A DNA stretch of 64,000 nucleotides, from NCBI GenBank assembly GCA_016647705.1, contig CM028328.1:46308647-46372646 (forward strand), written 5' to 3'. Numbering within the stretch: the stretch's first letter is position 1; every line of letters starts with the position of its first letter. A model generated the notes under the pieces. It saw only the letters and a program-made list of their open reading frames with translations. It ran no database searches and was not told the origin of the DNA. The DNA comes from Eucommia ulmoides (taxonomy: Eukaryota; Streptophyta; Magnoliopsida; Garryales; Eucommiaceae). Made by a program: the position numbers and the translations under genes. This document shows, one piece after another, positions 11,443 to 22,269 of this stretch.

Positions 11443-11915
11443 CGCTACTGAAACCTGTGTATACCAAGGATGTTTCGATCAGAAATGAGAAACGGATCTA
11501 TTCATCGCTGCTATGAAATTGAGATCGTGATGGCATACCTGGGAGATGAACAGCAAGGGAGGTCGTCAGATCTGGCCAAAGCAACGATAGTAAGTGGCGG
11601 CGATGGACCGACGACAGCAAGCGGCGAAGGAGATGGTTCTTGGAGGTGATGGCAAGCGGACCTCGGCGGTGATGGCCGGTGGTTTATGGATGGCGATTGC
11701 GATGGCAAGAGCGCTCAAATCTACACAAATCGGTGGTAGATCTAAACAAATCTAAGATCAGACAGCGAACCGTCATCGCGCAACGGCGAGAGATTGGCCC
11801 GCCATCACCATCACCTTCAACATCGGGGCAGGGGCTTCAATGACAGGGTGATGGAGGATGTGATGATGGAGAGAAGAAGAAAGAATGGCTGCAATTTTTG
11901 TGGATGAGAGTTTGG
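11443..11915. other. GC-richer segment of the Helitron, origin unknown
   Basis: Texture of 'gatggcgg', 'ggcggtgatggc' and 'gatctaaacaaatc' phrases, similar to 7655-8230. No coding assignment. Confidence 0.4.
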
Positions 11916-12428
11916 GGTCGATAAAGATGAAGGGGGTGGAGTGCTTTTAGGAGAGAGTTTACACTTGATTAGCGAGATTTGGGGGGAGATTTTGACCGAG
12001 ACCCTTGCTAAGTGAGATTTATGTGAAAAAGTAATTAATATAATTTAATATTTGATCTCAACCGTTAGATCTAAAATTGATCCGATGGTCGATAAAGATG
12101 AAGGGGGCGGAGTGTTTTTAGGAGAGAGGTTACACTTGATTAGCGAGATTTGGGGGGAGATTTTGACCGAGACCCTTGCTAAGTGAGATTTATGTGAAAA
12201 AGTAATTAATATAATTTAATATTTGATCTCAACCGTTAGATCTAAAATTGATCCGATGGTCGATAAAGATGAAGGGGGCGGAGTGTTTTTAGGAGAGAGG
12301 TTACACTTGATTAGCGAGATTTGGGGGGAGATTTTGACCGAGACCCTTGCTAAGTGAGACTTATGTGAAAAAGTAATTAATATAATTTAATATTTGATCT
12401 CAACCGTTAGATCTAAAATTGATCGGAT
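11916..12428. repeat. tandem array, three units of 171 bp
   Basis: Units start with 'ggtcgataaagatgaagggg' at 11916, 12087 and 12258, an exact spacing of 171 bp each time. The units differ at only a handful of positions by eye, so the duplication is recent relative to the rest of the Helitron. Each contains 'ttgattagcgagatttgggg' and 'ctcaaccgttagatctaaaa'. The array sits near the Helitron's 5' end. Confidence 0.95.
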
Positions 12429-12598
12429 GGCCAATTATGTCTATTGGAATCATTTAATTTTGTCCGCTGGATATTCAATCCAATGGCCTAAAATGTCTCA
12501 AATATAAAATCTCTCAAAATGTAATCTCAACCGTCAGATATTCGATCCGACGGTTAAAAATGTCTCAAAATGTAAATATGTTGTGATTTATAAATAGA
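12429..12598. other. Helitron 5' terminal region
   Basis: Imperfect repeats of 'caaccgt(c/t)agat(a/c)t' and 'gatccgacggtt', inverted with respect to each other. It ends at GA (12597-12598), the complement of the minus-strand TC start, followed by T. Confidence 0.5.
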
Positions 12599-12987
12599 TA
12601 TATATATATATATATTTGTGTGTCCGTATGCAGGTGGTCATTATCAGTGACATATTGTGAACAAATTGGTGAAAAGTTGAATATTTGAGTTGATACATTT
12701 GTGCGGAAGAAAGAGAAAGAAGAAACTACAAATTGCAGGTATGTTGTTTGTGTTTATTTCTAAATGACTTCTGTTATATATGGTTCCAGATTTTCAATAA
12801 ATAGAATTAAATTTGAATAATTTGTGGTTTATAGCTTATGAATTCCAGGGTTTGTTTGATTTTCAACTCAAAAATAATTCTTTATTTTTTTTACCATCTT
12901 TTTTCATAACCCAAACAAACCAGGCATATTGATTGAACATAGAGGTAGAATAGAGAAAACGAACTAGGAATTGATCAAGCTCCTTAT
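12599..12987. other. interior of the Mutator-like element
   Basis: Starts with the right half of the split TA microsatellite, then unassigned sequence with splice-like 'caggtatgt' near 12738. It stops at the LTR element's TSD (CTTAT, 12983-12987) and resumes at 25300. Possibly a captured host segment; no family recognised. Confidence 0.4.
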
Positions 12988-13740
12988 TGTCACACCCCAC
13001 CTCGGCACCCGTTACCCGAGGCCGGGTGTGACGTCGACCAGACGCTACCTGACCAATCCATGAATATTCATGCATACATATACACATACCCACTCGCAGT
13101 ACTGTAAAAGTTTTTTTTTTCTTTCCAAAAGTATATATCTACCCATATCCAAATATTTGAGAACATACCGGTCCCAAGTATTCAAAACCCAAAAACACAA
13201 GAGTACCTGAACCCTCCACGGTTCACATCTGACCGGCTCACCTCCAATACGAGACTACCTTTGAACTCTATCAAGTGCCAGTAGTGGACCAACTCCTAAC
13301 CGCGGTACCTGAAATCAAAAAAATTTATAAGTGTACTATTTTCATAATAAAAAAAATATTTTATGGATCAAGTATAAGAATTAAACACCACGATTCAATA
13401 ATATAACCATGTACCGTATGGAAATTCAATTTTTCTGTCACCATAGAAATAAACTAATATATTTAAAATATCCAATCCAAACATTTTAAATCAACCATAC
13501 CCAAGCATTTTAAATCTACCAATCCAAATATTTTAAAACCAACCAATCCAAATATTTTAAATCCATTAGACCAAATATTTTAACGTATAATAAAATACAC
13601 TACACCTCCCCTCCTACTAGCCATATGATCATTTTTACCTCACGATCGGGAGTTGCAACGATACCGTACCACCCACAGGTTTTGCACTCTTGACGGGTCA
13701 AACCACCCTGCAGGATTTTGCCTAGCAGGTAATCCACATC

Positions 13741-14015
13741 TCGCAAGACATATCCTATTGACGAGAAGAAAAATCCACATCTCGTAGGTAATATCCGCCT
13801 AACGAGAAGAATAATCCACATCTCCTAGGTCATACCCGCCTAACGAGAAGAAAATCCACATCTCGTAGGTTATACCTACCTAACGAGAAGAAAATCCACA
13901 TCTCGTAGGTCATACCTGCCGAACGAGAAGAAAATTCACATCTCGTAGGTCACACCAGCCTAACGAGAAGAAAATCCATATCTCGTAGGTCATATCCGGC
14001 TAACGAGAAGAAACT
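13741..14015. repeat. hairpin minisatellite, 7 units of about 40 bp
   Basis: The unit is 'ctcgtaggtcatacc' + 'gcctaacgag' + 'aagaaaatccacat'. The outer CTCGT and ACGAG are complementary, so each unit can form a hairpin. Seven units are present here against twelve in the partner LTR (23010-23500). Confidence 0.92.
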
Positions 14016-14859
14016 ATGGCATAGTCGGACAAAAATCACTCCCCACCTTTAAAACCGACTTAATCCAAAAATCATCTTTCCACATTTAAAACCAACTTGA
14101 TCCAAAAATCATTTTTTCACCTTTTAAAACCAACTTGATCCCAAAAATCATTTTTCCATCTTTTAAAACCAACTTGATCCCAAAAATCAATTTTTACCAT
14201 TAAAACCAACTTAATCTATATAAGTTGCAAAACCGTCCATTTAAAATAAGCACATTTTCTATAATTTATACGAAAATAAGATTTGTAAATTTACATAGAA
14301 AATAGTACACTCACCTCAATTCCCACACCACAAAAACACCGTCACCGAAAAGCTACCGCGACGTTGGCTCCTGCGAACCTAACAGCGATATGGCCTAAAT
14401 TAATATTTTACTTAAAATTACCTAATGAGCAATGCAGGTCCTAAATTCATATTTTTCATTCCCCAAATTTTTATCATATAAAATTATTATTTTGCCCGTT
14501 TCGTTATGTTAATATTTACTGTACCAATTTATTTAAGATTAACAATTATATATATAAAAAAATATTACTACGATTACGAAAATTCCTATCACGATTGCGA
14601 AAATCTTAATGCTAATAATTTAATTTAACGAAAATAATAACCGATTGAAATTTTACCTGTTCCGAATTGCTTATGAGCCGAGAAATTGGATTTTGTCGCT
14701 GGATCCCCACTACTGCGGCAACAGATCTCACCGCCGCGGCGAACGTCCCCTGCTCTGTTCTGGGTTTCTACTTCAACCGACCTTCACTCCCCTCTTTCTC
14801 TCTCTCTCTCTCTTCTGCTTCCGTTTTGGGCTCAGCCGGCCGACTACGCATGCATAGAC

Positions 14860-15310
14860 GCACCCGCACAACCGCCGGCCACACACCCACACATACTAAC
14901 GACACCAACAGACGAACCACACATACTCACACCCACCGTCCAACCAACGACACATACATACCCACACAGTCGCACACACGCCGGCGATTGAACGTCAGCG
15001 ATCACACACACACCCAACGTCTGAACACCCACACACGCACGAAACGACACACACGAACCTCACACACATACGTTCGATCACACACACACACATCCGATCA
15101 CATGCACACAATAAAACACACACACACACACATACTATCGATCACTGGTTGATTGACGACGACGATACACATACACACCGCCGGTGAATAGAACACACCC
15201 ACACACACTCACACCAGAGATGAAACTGAACAGAGCACACACATCCACACACAACGATCACATATATACAACGAACACACACCAAACGACGACACCACAC
15301 CCACACCCGT
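14860..15310. repeat. degenerate CA-rich tract in the LTR
   Basis: Dense ACACAC runs broken by other bases; matched at 24430-24890 in the partner LTR and at equivalent places in the related solo LTRs. It produces long His/Thr-rich frames that are not genes. Confidence 0.85.
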
Positions 15311-15708
15311 CGGAGGAATGCACCGCCGACCACCCCATGCCTAACTCTTCTTTCTCTTCTCTACTTTCTGATTTCTTCTTAGTGTTCTGCCATACATAGT
15401 ATGATGTGTATGTATATATATGCATGAGATAGTGGTTGAGTTTTGATCTTTGTGTTGCCACGTTTGTTTGCATTTTTTTTTTTTTTTTTTATCATTGTGT
15501 GTGTGTATATATTAATTACATTAATCCTCCTCTAAGTTACCTTTAGATTATAATTTAACCCAAATCAAAAATTAATATTTTAAAAATTACTAATTAACCC
15601 CTAAAATTTTTAAATCAAATAATAAATGACATAATCTACCCCGATATTTTCCAAATGTTCTAAAATGCAGCTAATGGATATGCACGCACGAAAATTAGGT
15701 TCTTACAA

Positions 15709-15720
15709 CCCTTCCCCCCT
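15709..15720 (-). other. polypurine tract of the Tekay-like element
   Basis: On the minus strand AGGGGGGAAGGG lies directly before the 3' LTR, preceded by the 'ggacgaaatttctttt' context typical of chromovirus 3' ends. Confidence 0.9.
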
Positions 15721-15724
15721 AAAA

Positions 15725-16140
15725 GAAATTTCGTCCTGAAATTTTAGTTACCTTGATTTACCAGGTGCGAACATTTATCTCTCATCTCATCTTCTCGCTC
15801 TCACGTCGCCTCCTCCACTGAATGACTGCGCCACAATACTTTCACTAATAGAATCTTTTTCGTCGGCAACACCTAATCTTTACAACTCAAAATCTGAACT
15901 GGCTTCTCAACGTATGTCAAATCCTCTTCCATTTCGATTGGTTGAGAAGTCGACACATGCAAAAGATCCGACACGTATTTCCTATACATCAACACGTGGA
16001 AAACGTCATGTAATCTGGACAATTCTGGCGATAAGGCAAGTGATAAGCTGTCGCACCAACCCGTTCTAGAACCTCGTATGGCCCGATATATTTCGGACTT
16101 AGCTTCCCTTTCTTCCCGAACCTCATTATGCCATTCCATG
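15725..16140 (-). mobile_element. integrase C-terminus and chromodomain-like remnant (Tekay-like)
   Basis: On the minus strand the region reads LSPELSRLHDVFHV and RKYVSD, the conserved C-terminal part of chromovirus integrases (family LPPxLSxVHxVFHVSxLRKY). Between about 15730 and 15870 a decayed stretch still resembles the chromodomain tail before the polypurine tract. The solo LTR 16146-18598 separates it from the rest of integrase. Fossil, not functional. Confidence 0.75.
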
Positions 16141-16831
16141 GGGATTGGTGGCTGCTAATTAAGTACTGTGACTTTCACCACAAGCATACGGATCAAGTTT
16201 TAGTATAATGGACCTTTCGATCGGGTATCGTATCCACAAAGATTAGTTGAGATTACTATCGAGTACCGCGATTGTCATAACTTGACTTTATCTAGGCGAC
16301 AAAAAAATGGAATTTAATTATTACTAATACTCAACTAAAATACTAATTAAGTTAACTATACTATAAATACTAAATTGAGATTGTTTAGGGGAGTAGATTG
16401 CCTAGGGATTAACTTTATTTACTTAAATACGTTTGATTTCGTTTCAGTTAACATTAACGGCATTCGGCATATCCGACAATCTCGGGTCCTAAACTCCCTC
16501 GCCACCTCTTCCGAGTGTAAGACTGGGCAATACTTGACTTCATGCCAACGCTGAAGTCCTCCTCAATGTCTTAACGACTCAAGGTTACGTGAGTCTTTCC
16601 CCAATGTCATCGATTACACACTTTCTAATGCCCTCCCGGGTCGTTAGATTATCGTGTTGTGTTAACCCTAGTCTGAATCCGGGGTTACCTCTCCTGAGTG
16701 TCAAACCCCGTATTCTCAATATATCTAAATTTGTGTATAATCATAGAAAACATAGCATCACAATCAAAATTATAAGGAATAACCATAAACGAAACACAAA
16801 TTCAACCAAAACTACATTTTCATAAATAATA

Positions 16832-17854
16832 GGGAAAAGTACAATTAGACCCCCTAACTATTGACACATTTTTAAGTGGTCCCTTTAAGTTTAAATATTT
16901 CATTTTAAACCCTCTACGTATCATAACGTTGTAAAATGGTCCTTCTGTTAGAAAATCAGTTAAAACTAACGGAATTTAGGGGCAAAATGGTCTTTTCACG
17001 TTTTTTTAATTTTTTAATAATTTTTATTTAATTTTTTTAATCTCTCTCTTTCTCTTCATTCTCTTTCTCTCTCTCTCTCTCCACCTCCCTCTCCCTCTCC
17101 CTGCCACCTCCCTCTTCCTCCTTTCCTCTCCCCACTACCTCCATCTTCTTCTCTCTCTCCCTGTTTCTCCACTTTTCTTCTCTCTCTCCCACCCCAGCAA
17201 CAGGGGGTTTATTCTACCCCCGCAATAGGGGGTGCCACCCCCTGTTGCAGGAGGTGGAATTACCCCCCTGAAACAAGGGGTGTTTTCACTCCCTGTTGCA
17301 AGGGGTGATTCCACCCCCTTTAACAAGGGGTGTATTCCACCCCCTGCCCCCTGTTGTGGGGGTGGAATACACTCCCTACAATAGGAGGTGAGTTTACCCC
17401 CTGAAACATGGGGTGTCTTCATCCCTTGTTGCAGGGGGTGGCATCCCCTGTTTCAGGGGGTGAAACCACCCCCTATTGCGGGAGTGAGTTCACCCCCTAT
17501 TGCAGAAGGTGGAGTGGGAGGGAGAGAGGGGAAGGGGAGGAAGAGAGAGAGGGAGAGGGAGAGGGAGGTGGCAGAGAGAGGGAGGTGGCGGGAGAGAGAG
17601 AGAGAGAGAGAGGAAGGGGAAGAAGAGAGAGATTAAAAAAAATTAAAATTAATTAATTAAAAATGATTAAAAAATTTAAAAAATATGAAAAGACCATTTT
17701 GCCCTTGAGATTCTGCTAGTTTTAACAGAATCTCTAACGGAGGGACCATTTTGAAACGTTATGATACGTAGAGGGTTTAAAATAAAACGTTTAAAGTTAG
17801 AGGGACCACTTAGAAATGTGTCAATAGTTAGAGGGTCTAAATTATACTTTTCCC
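16832..17854. mobile_element. foldback Mutator-like element (MULE MITE), TSD TAAATAATA
   Basis: Starts GGGAAAAGTACAATTAGACC and ends with the imperfect inverted complement TCTAAATTATACTTTTCCC. The terminal inverted repeats are about 220 bp (16832 to about 17055 and about 17636 to 17854). The flanks are a perfect 9-bp direct repeat, TAAATAATA (16823-16831 and 17855-17863), the target-duplication length of Mutator elements. There is no transposase. The centre is CT/GA tracts around an array of palindromic units (17190-17515). It inserted into the solo LTR 16146-18598, so it is younger than that insertion. Confidence 0.92.
17190..17515. repeat. palindromic minisatellite (CACCCCCTGTTGCAGGGGGTG type)
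   Basis: About a dozen variants of CACCCCCTGTTGCAGGGGGTG and CACCCCCTGAAACAGGGGGTG lie in succession. Each is nearly self-complementary, joined by short 'gaatt(c/a)' or 'ttcat' spacers. The array is the core of the foldback MULE and gives open frames on both strands that are repeat artefacts. Confidence 0.9.
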
Positions 17855-18603
17855 TAAATAATAAGTTAATCCCTATTACAATCCATTTTTAGCTCATGGC
17901 CCTAACCGTTTATATAATGTAAAACGAGTTAAACATGTTCAAATAATAATCCTAAGATAAGAAATAAAGAGAGAAACTAGCCATAATCCGAAGATTTGTC
18001 GCTAAGAGCATTCCAAGATCACTTCTCCTTTGTTGCTTTGTGTTCTTCCCCTTTGGATTTGCTTGAGCTCTCCCAAAACACTCTTTAATATCATAGGAAC
18101 CCTAAAGGGTCTCCTATGGCCGGAAGAAGGAAGAGGAGAGGAAAAGAGAGAGGTATAAATAAGCAAAATATCTTAAAAAATATCTATTCTACGCAAAGGC
18201 TGACTACCGCGACGGTGGGATTCACCGCCACGGCGGTGAAGTCTGTCGATTTAGGTTCGCCTAGGTGGTGGAGTCAGCGGTGGCTGTGGGAAACAATCTG
18301 CCTAGGCGGTGGTCCTTCAGCAACATTGTGTCTTCTCATCATCTTCACCACCGCGGTGGTGGTCTGGACTCTGCGGCGGTGAGCTTATTTGCAAAATCTT
18401 GTCATCTTGCTTCATTTTCCACCGTTCTCGATACGATTTGCTCATTTATGCTCTGATTTCATACATTTTCACCCCACGCACTTGTTTTAATACAAAAAGA
18501 ATAAAAATATATTAAAACATATAAAAAAAAAACACAATAAACGTACTCGAAAACTAACAAATTCAGGTAGAAAATATAGGAGTAATTTACACCTATCAGG
18601 GAT

Positions 18604-21539
18604 ATACGCAAAAACATATGATCGCCCACTTCAAATTGCAACTCTTGCCTATGCTTGTCAGCATAACTCTTTTGTAGACTCTGTGCAATCTTCAATCTTT
18701 TCTGAATTACCTTTACTTTGTCTGCTGTCATTTGGCGATATCCGGAATTAGCAATTTTCTTTATCCCACTTCAATTCAGTTTGTTGGACTGGAGTCCTGC
18801 ATCTCCTGCCATACAACACTTCATATGGTGCCATCTCGATTGCCGAATGGTAGCTATTATTATAGGCAAATTCATTCAACGCTAAATAGTCCTCCCAGCC
18901 ACCAGGAAATTCTAGAACACAACCTCTCGACATATCATCCAACATCTGAATCGTACGCTTTGATTGGCTGTTAGTCTAAGGATGAAAGACGGTACTAAAT
19001 TTCAGCTTGGTACCTAGAGTAGTTTGGAGACTCGGCTAGAACTTCGAAATAAACCTCAGATCTCTATCTGACACTATAGAAACTGGCGTACCATGTAACC
19101 GAACAATCTCATCAATATACAATTGGGCATAGTTAACCAGCGAGTACGTCGTCTTTACGGCCAAAAAATAAGAAGATTTAGTAAGCCTATCAACGATTAC
19201 CCAGATGGAATTATGCCCCTTTTGAGTATGGGTAATCCCGAAACGAAATCCATCGTGATATGCTCCCATTTCCACTTTGGAATAGGTAGAGATTGCAATA
19301 ACCCACCTGGACGTTGGTGCTCAATCTTAACTTGTAGACAAACGAGACACTTGACAACAAATTCAATAATTTTCCATTTCATTCCATTCCACCAATAGCG
19401 TTCTCGCAGATCCCGATACATTTTATTACTGCCTGGGTGCATTGCGTATGCTAAGTTATGTACTTCCTCCAAGATATTCCTTTTCAGATTGGCATCATCA
19501 GGTACACACAGTCTATTCCCCACCATCAAAGCCTCATCGTTATCCTTGACACGATAGTCAGCTCTGTGACCATTCTTTACTTCATCTCTGATATTTCCCA
19601 ATTGGGCATCCGACTTCTATGCTTCTATAATACGGTTGATCAATGTCGGTCTTAAAGTCAAAGTAGCACGCAATACTGCCATTTGACCAACCGCCAACTG
19701 GACTAGTAAAGATCTCAACTCAGCATACAATTTAGTATAAATAACTTGAATGTGTGCAACTGAACTCGCCGATTTTTGACTCAACGCATCCGCTACAACA
19801 TTAGCCTTTCCAGGATGATAGTGGATAGTACAATCATAGTCCTTGATCAATTCTATCCAGTGTCTCTGCCTCAGATTTAGTTCTTTCTGAGTAAACAAAT
19901 ATTTCAAGCTCTGGTGGTTGGTGTATATCTCCCAAGTCTAGCCATACAGGTAATGGCTCCAAATCTTCAAGGCAAACACAATCGCCGCTAATTCCAAATC
20001 ATGCATCGGGTAATTACGCTCATGCTTCATTAATTACCGGGAGGCATATGCAATCACGTTCCCATGCTACATCCGTACACTCCCTAACCCTTGGTGTGAA
20101 ACATCACTATAGATCACATAGCCACCACCTTCTAACATAAGAGAAAGTATTGGCGCCGATATCAGTCTATTTTTCAGCTTCTGAAAACCCTGCTTACATT
20201 TGTCAGTCCACTCAAATTTAGATTCCTTGCGGGTCAATTGGGTCAACGGGGTAGCTATAACAGAAAATCCCTGCACTAACTGACAATAATAATTCGCCAA
20301 TCCCAAAAAGTTTCGAATTTCGGTCACACTTTTTGGCCTCTTCCATTGCACTACGGCTTCGACTTTCTTTGGATCCATTTGAATACCATCCCCCGAGATA
20401 ACATGTCCCAAGAACACGATTCTATCCAACCAAAACTCACATTTACTGAATTTTGCATAAAACTGCTTTTCTCGCAAGGTCTGCAACACAATCTGGATAT
20501 GCTCTGCATGCTCTTCTCTACTTTAGGAATAGATCAGTATATCATCAATGAGCACGATAATAAATTGATCTAGATAAGGTTGGAAGATATGATTCATCAA
20601 ATCCATAAAAGCAGCAGGGGCATTCGTCAATCCGAATAGCATAACTAAGAATTCATAATGCCCAAACCTCGTTCGGAACCTTGTCTTCGCTACATTACTG
20701 TCTTTGACTTTCAACTGGTGATATCATGTTTAAAGATCTATTTTGGAAAACACCCTGGCCTTTTGCAGTTGATCGAACAGATCATCAATTCTAGGCAACG
20801 GGTATTTATTACGAATCATCACCTTATTCAACTGTTGGTAATTAATACACATCTTTAGCGTGCCGTCCTTCTTATTTACGAATAACACTGGGGCTCCCCA
20901 TAGAGAAACACTAGATTTGATAAACCTGCGGTCTAACAGATCTTGTAACTGAATCTTCAATTCCCTCAGCTTGGTAGGCGCCATACGATAGGGTGGGATT
21001 GATATCGGAGCAATTCTTGGAAGTAACTTAATGGTGAATTCCATTTTCCTATCCACTGGTAACCTTGGCAATTCCTCTGAAAACACATCGGGAAAATCCC
21101 TGATCACTAGAACATCTGTCACCTGAACTTTATTATGCCTGGTGTTAATCACGTGCACAAAGTATCCCTGACATCCTTTCTTTAGTAACTTCCTAACCTC
21201 CAGAATTGAAATCAAACTGACAGGGGTAATGATTCTGTCCCTCGAAAATATGAACTTCGGCTCGCCTAGCACCCGGAAAGTAACTTCCTTCCTAAAACAA
21301 TCCACCATGGTATGATAACCGGATAGTAAATCCACACCCAGTATCATATTAAAATCGTGAATACTCAGGGGTAATAGATCTACCAACAATTCCCTATCAT
21401 CAATGCGAAGTGGATTGTCTTTGTACGCACTTTCTATCAACACCGACTCACAGTTCTCGGCTGCTTCCCGCACATCATTCTTTATTAATTTCGCTGTATT
21501 TACTAATTTTGCATAAATTTTAATCTGCCTGCTCGTCAA
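18604..21539 (-). mobile_element. pol region of the Tekay-like element
   Basis: Reading down the minus strand: protease-like [10 protein letters not shown] (about 21340), then RT with [29 protein letters not shown] and the catalytic-site version LIDDILIYS (about 20540). Next is the RT thumb/RNase H ([46 protein letters not shown]). The integrase zinc-binding part follows (HPGSNKMYRDLRERYWW ... C.VC) and then its core (DFVSGLP; DRLTKSSYF; VSDRDLRF). These are the standard Ty3/gypsy pol domains in chromovirus order. The region is broken at many points. Confidence 0.9.
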
Positions 21540-22252
21540 CCTGGAACGTATTTCTAAATCACATCCATTTTGGAATATTTTACATCTTGCTCCTTTTGGT
21601 TTTTACCAGATCAGGAACAAATCGGGACAGGGCATCGTATTTAATTCCATACTGCCGAACGATCATCTTTTCCTATTCCACTAATATGAACTCCCCCTTC
21701 AATAAAATCACAAGGTTTCCTTAGTATTTCCTAGAAGGCAGTTTTAGGCACACCCTTAGATGTTGTACGCTATGATAGAATCCACGTATTTCAAATAGTA
21801 GCGCAATGTGTCGTGTAATCCCATAACATAAGTAAAGTGTTGTCTACTAATCCAATTAATAACTTAGCATTGGACGAATTAAGTATACTCTGTCACACTA
21901 TTGGTTTAACAAAGAAAATATTAAGTACTACCGATAGTAAATCCCAATGTCAAGTAATACGAATATTATTACCTATCGGTTAAAATTTAATATTTAGAAC
22001 CACTAGCACCACCACAATCGTAATCCATTCATCACCACTACCAACATCACCACCCCAACCACTATCTAGCAGTATCACAACTTCGTCGCACCTACTAATT
22101 GCCCACAAGACAAATAACAACGCATGATACCAATATACTATCTAATTCAATGCAATAACTATCACTCACGTGCCGAACCCACCTATCGACACCCTATCTC
22201 ATGGTCCACCACTAGATCGACAAACTGACACGTCTACAGAACCTATAACCTA
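21540..22252 (-). mobile_element. gag remnant and leader of the Tekay-like element
   Basis: About 700 bp between pol and the primer-binding site. On the minus strand near 21600-21680 a short gag-like piece (YDALSRFVPDLV) is visible; the rest is not assignable. The space is much smaller than a normal chromovirus gag. Confidence 0.55.
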
Positions 22253-22265
22253 GGCTCTGATACCA
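22253..22265 (-). other. primer-binding site (initiator tRNA-Met)
   Basis: On the minus strand TGGTATCAGAGCC begins four bases inside the 5' LTR edge (22270). It is complementary to the 3' end of plant initiator tRNA-Met. Confidence 0.92.
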
Positions 22266-22269
22266 CAAA

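Larger units (their letters stand above)
6391..12598 (-). mobile_element. non-autonomous Helitron with captured gene fragments
   Basis: On the minus strand the element starts TCTATTTATAAATC (TC at 12598-12597) and ends with a strong hairpin and CTAG (6394-6391). It sits between A and T (12599 and 6390), the canonical Helitron target. The two flanks are the two halves of a TA microsatellite preceded by a CT tract (6330-6390 and 12599-12616), which independently supports both ends. Length is 6208 bp. No Rep/helicase coding is visible, so it is non-autonomous. It carries fragments resembling Aux/IAA (7489-7557, plus strand), laccase (9182-9360, minus) and family-1 beta-glucosidase (10877-10967, minus), and a 3 x 171-bp tandem array near its 5' end. 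Multi-gene capture is a known Helitron trait. The 5' end is the less certain boundary. Confidence 0.7.
12988..15707 (-). mobile_element. 3' LTR of the Tekay-like element
   Basis: Runs from TGTCACACCCC to GGTTCTTACA on the plus strand. It holds a 40-bp hairpin minisatellite (13741-14015) and a CA-rich tract (about 14860-15310). It is shorter than its partner mainly because it has fewer minisatellite units. Confidence 0.92.
16146..18598 (-). mobile_element. solo LTR of the Athila-type family, nested (TSD GGGAT)
   Basis: Begins TGGTGGCTGC and ends ACCTATCA on the plus strand, with the TSD GGGAT on both sides (16141-16145 and 18599-18603). It is homologous to the LTRs at 45408-46809 and 49516-50918. 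About 1 kb of its length is the foldback MULE at 16832-17854. It sits between the integrase core and C-terminus of the Tekay-like element. The part near 18190-18380 carries CCGCGG/CCTAGG-centred palindromic motifs. Confidence 0.9.

Noticed and set aside
12863-13093. 76-codon minus-strand frame
   Set aside because: It runs across the left edge of the Tekay-like LTR, so half of it is LTR sequence.
13741-14015. CRISPR-like look of regularly spaced repeats (also 23010-23500)
   Set aside because: The whole 40-bp unit is repeated with no unique spacers, it lies in an LTR of a plant retrotransposon, and no cas genes are present.
14667-15152. 161-codon open frame, and similar His/Thr-rich frames at 24326-24769, 31885-32430 and 56130-56678
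   Set aside because: They are translations of the CA-rich tracts of Tekay-like LTRs; low-complexity composition and open frames on both strands show there is no gene.
17135-17656. Overlapping frames of 80-95 codons on both strands
   Set aside because: They come from the palindromic minisatellite and GA tracts of the foldback MULE.
18190-18380. CpG-island or promoter of a cellular gene
   Set aside because: The CG-rich stretch is the palindrome cluster of an Athila-type LTR and recurs in the other LTR copies.
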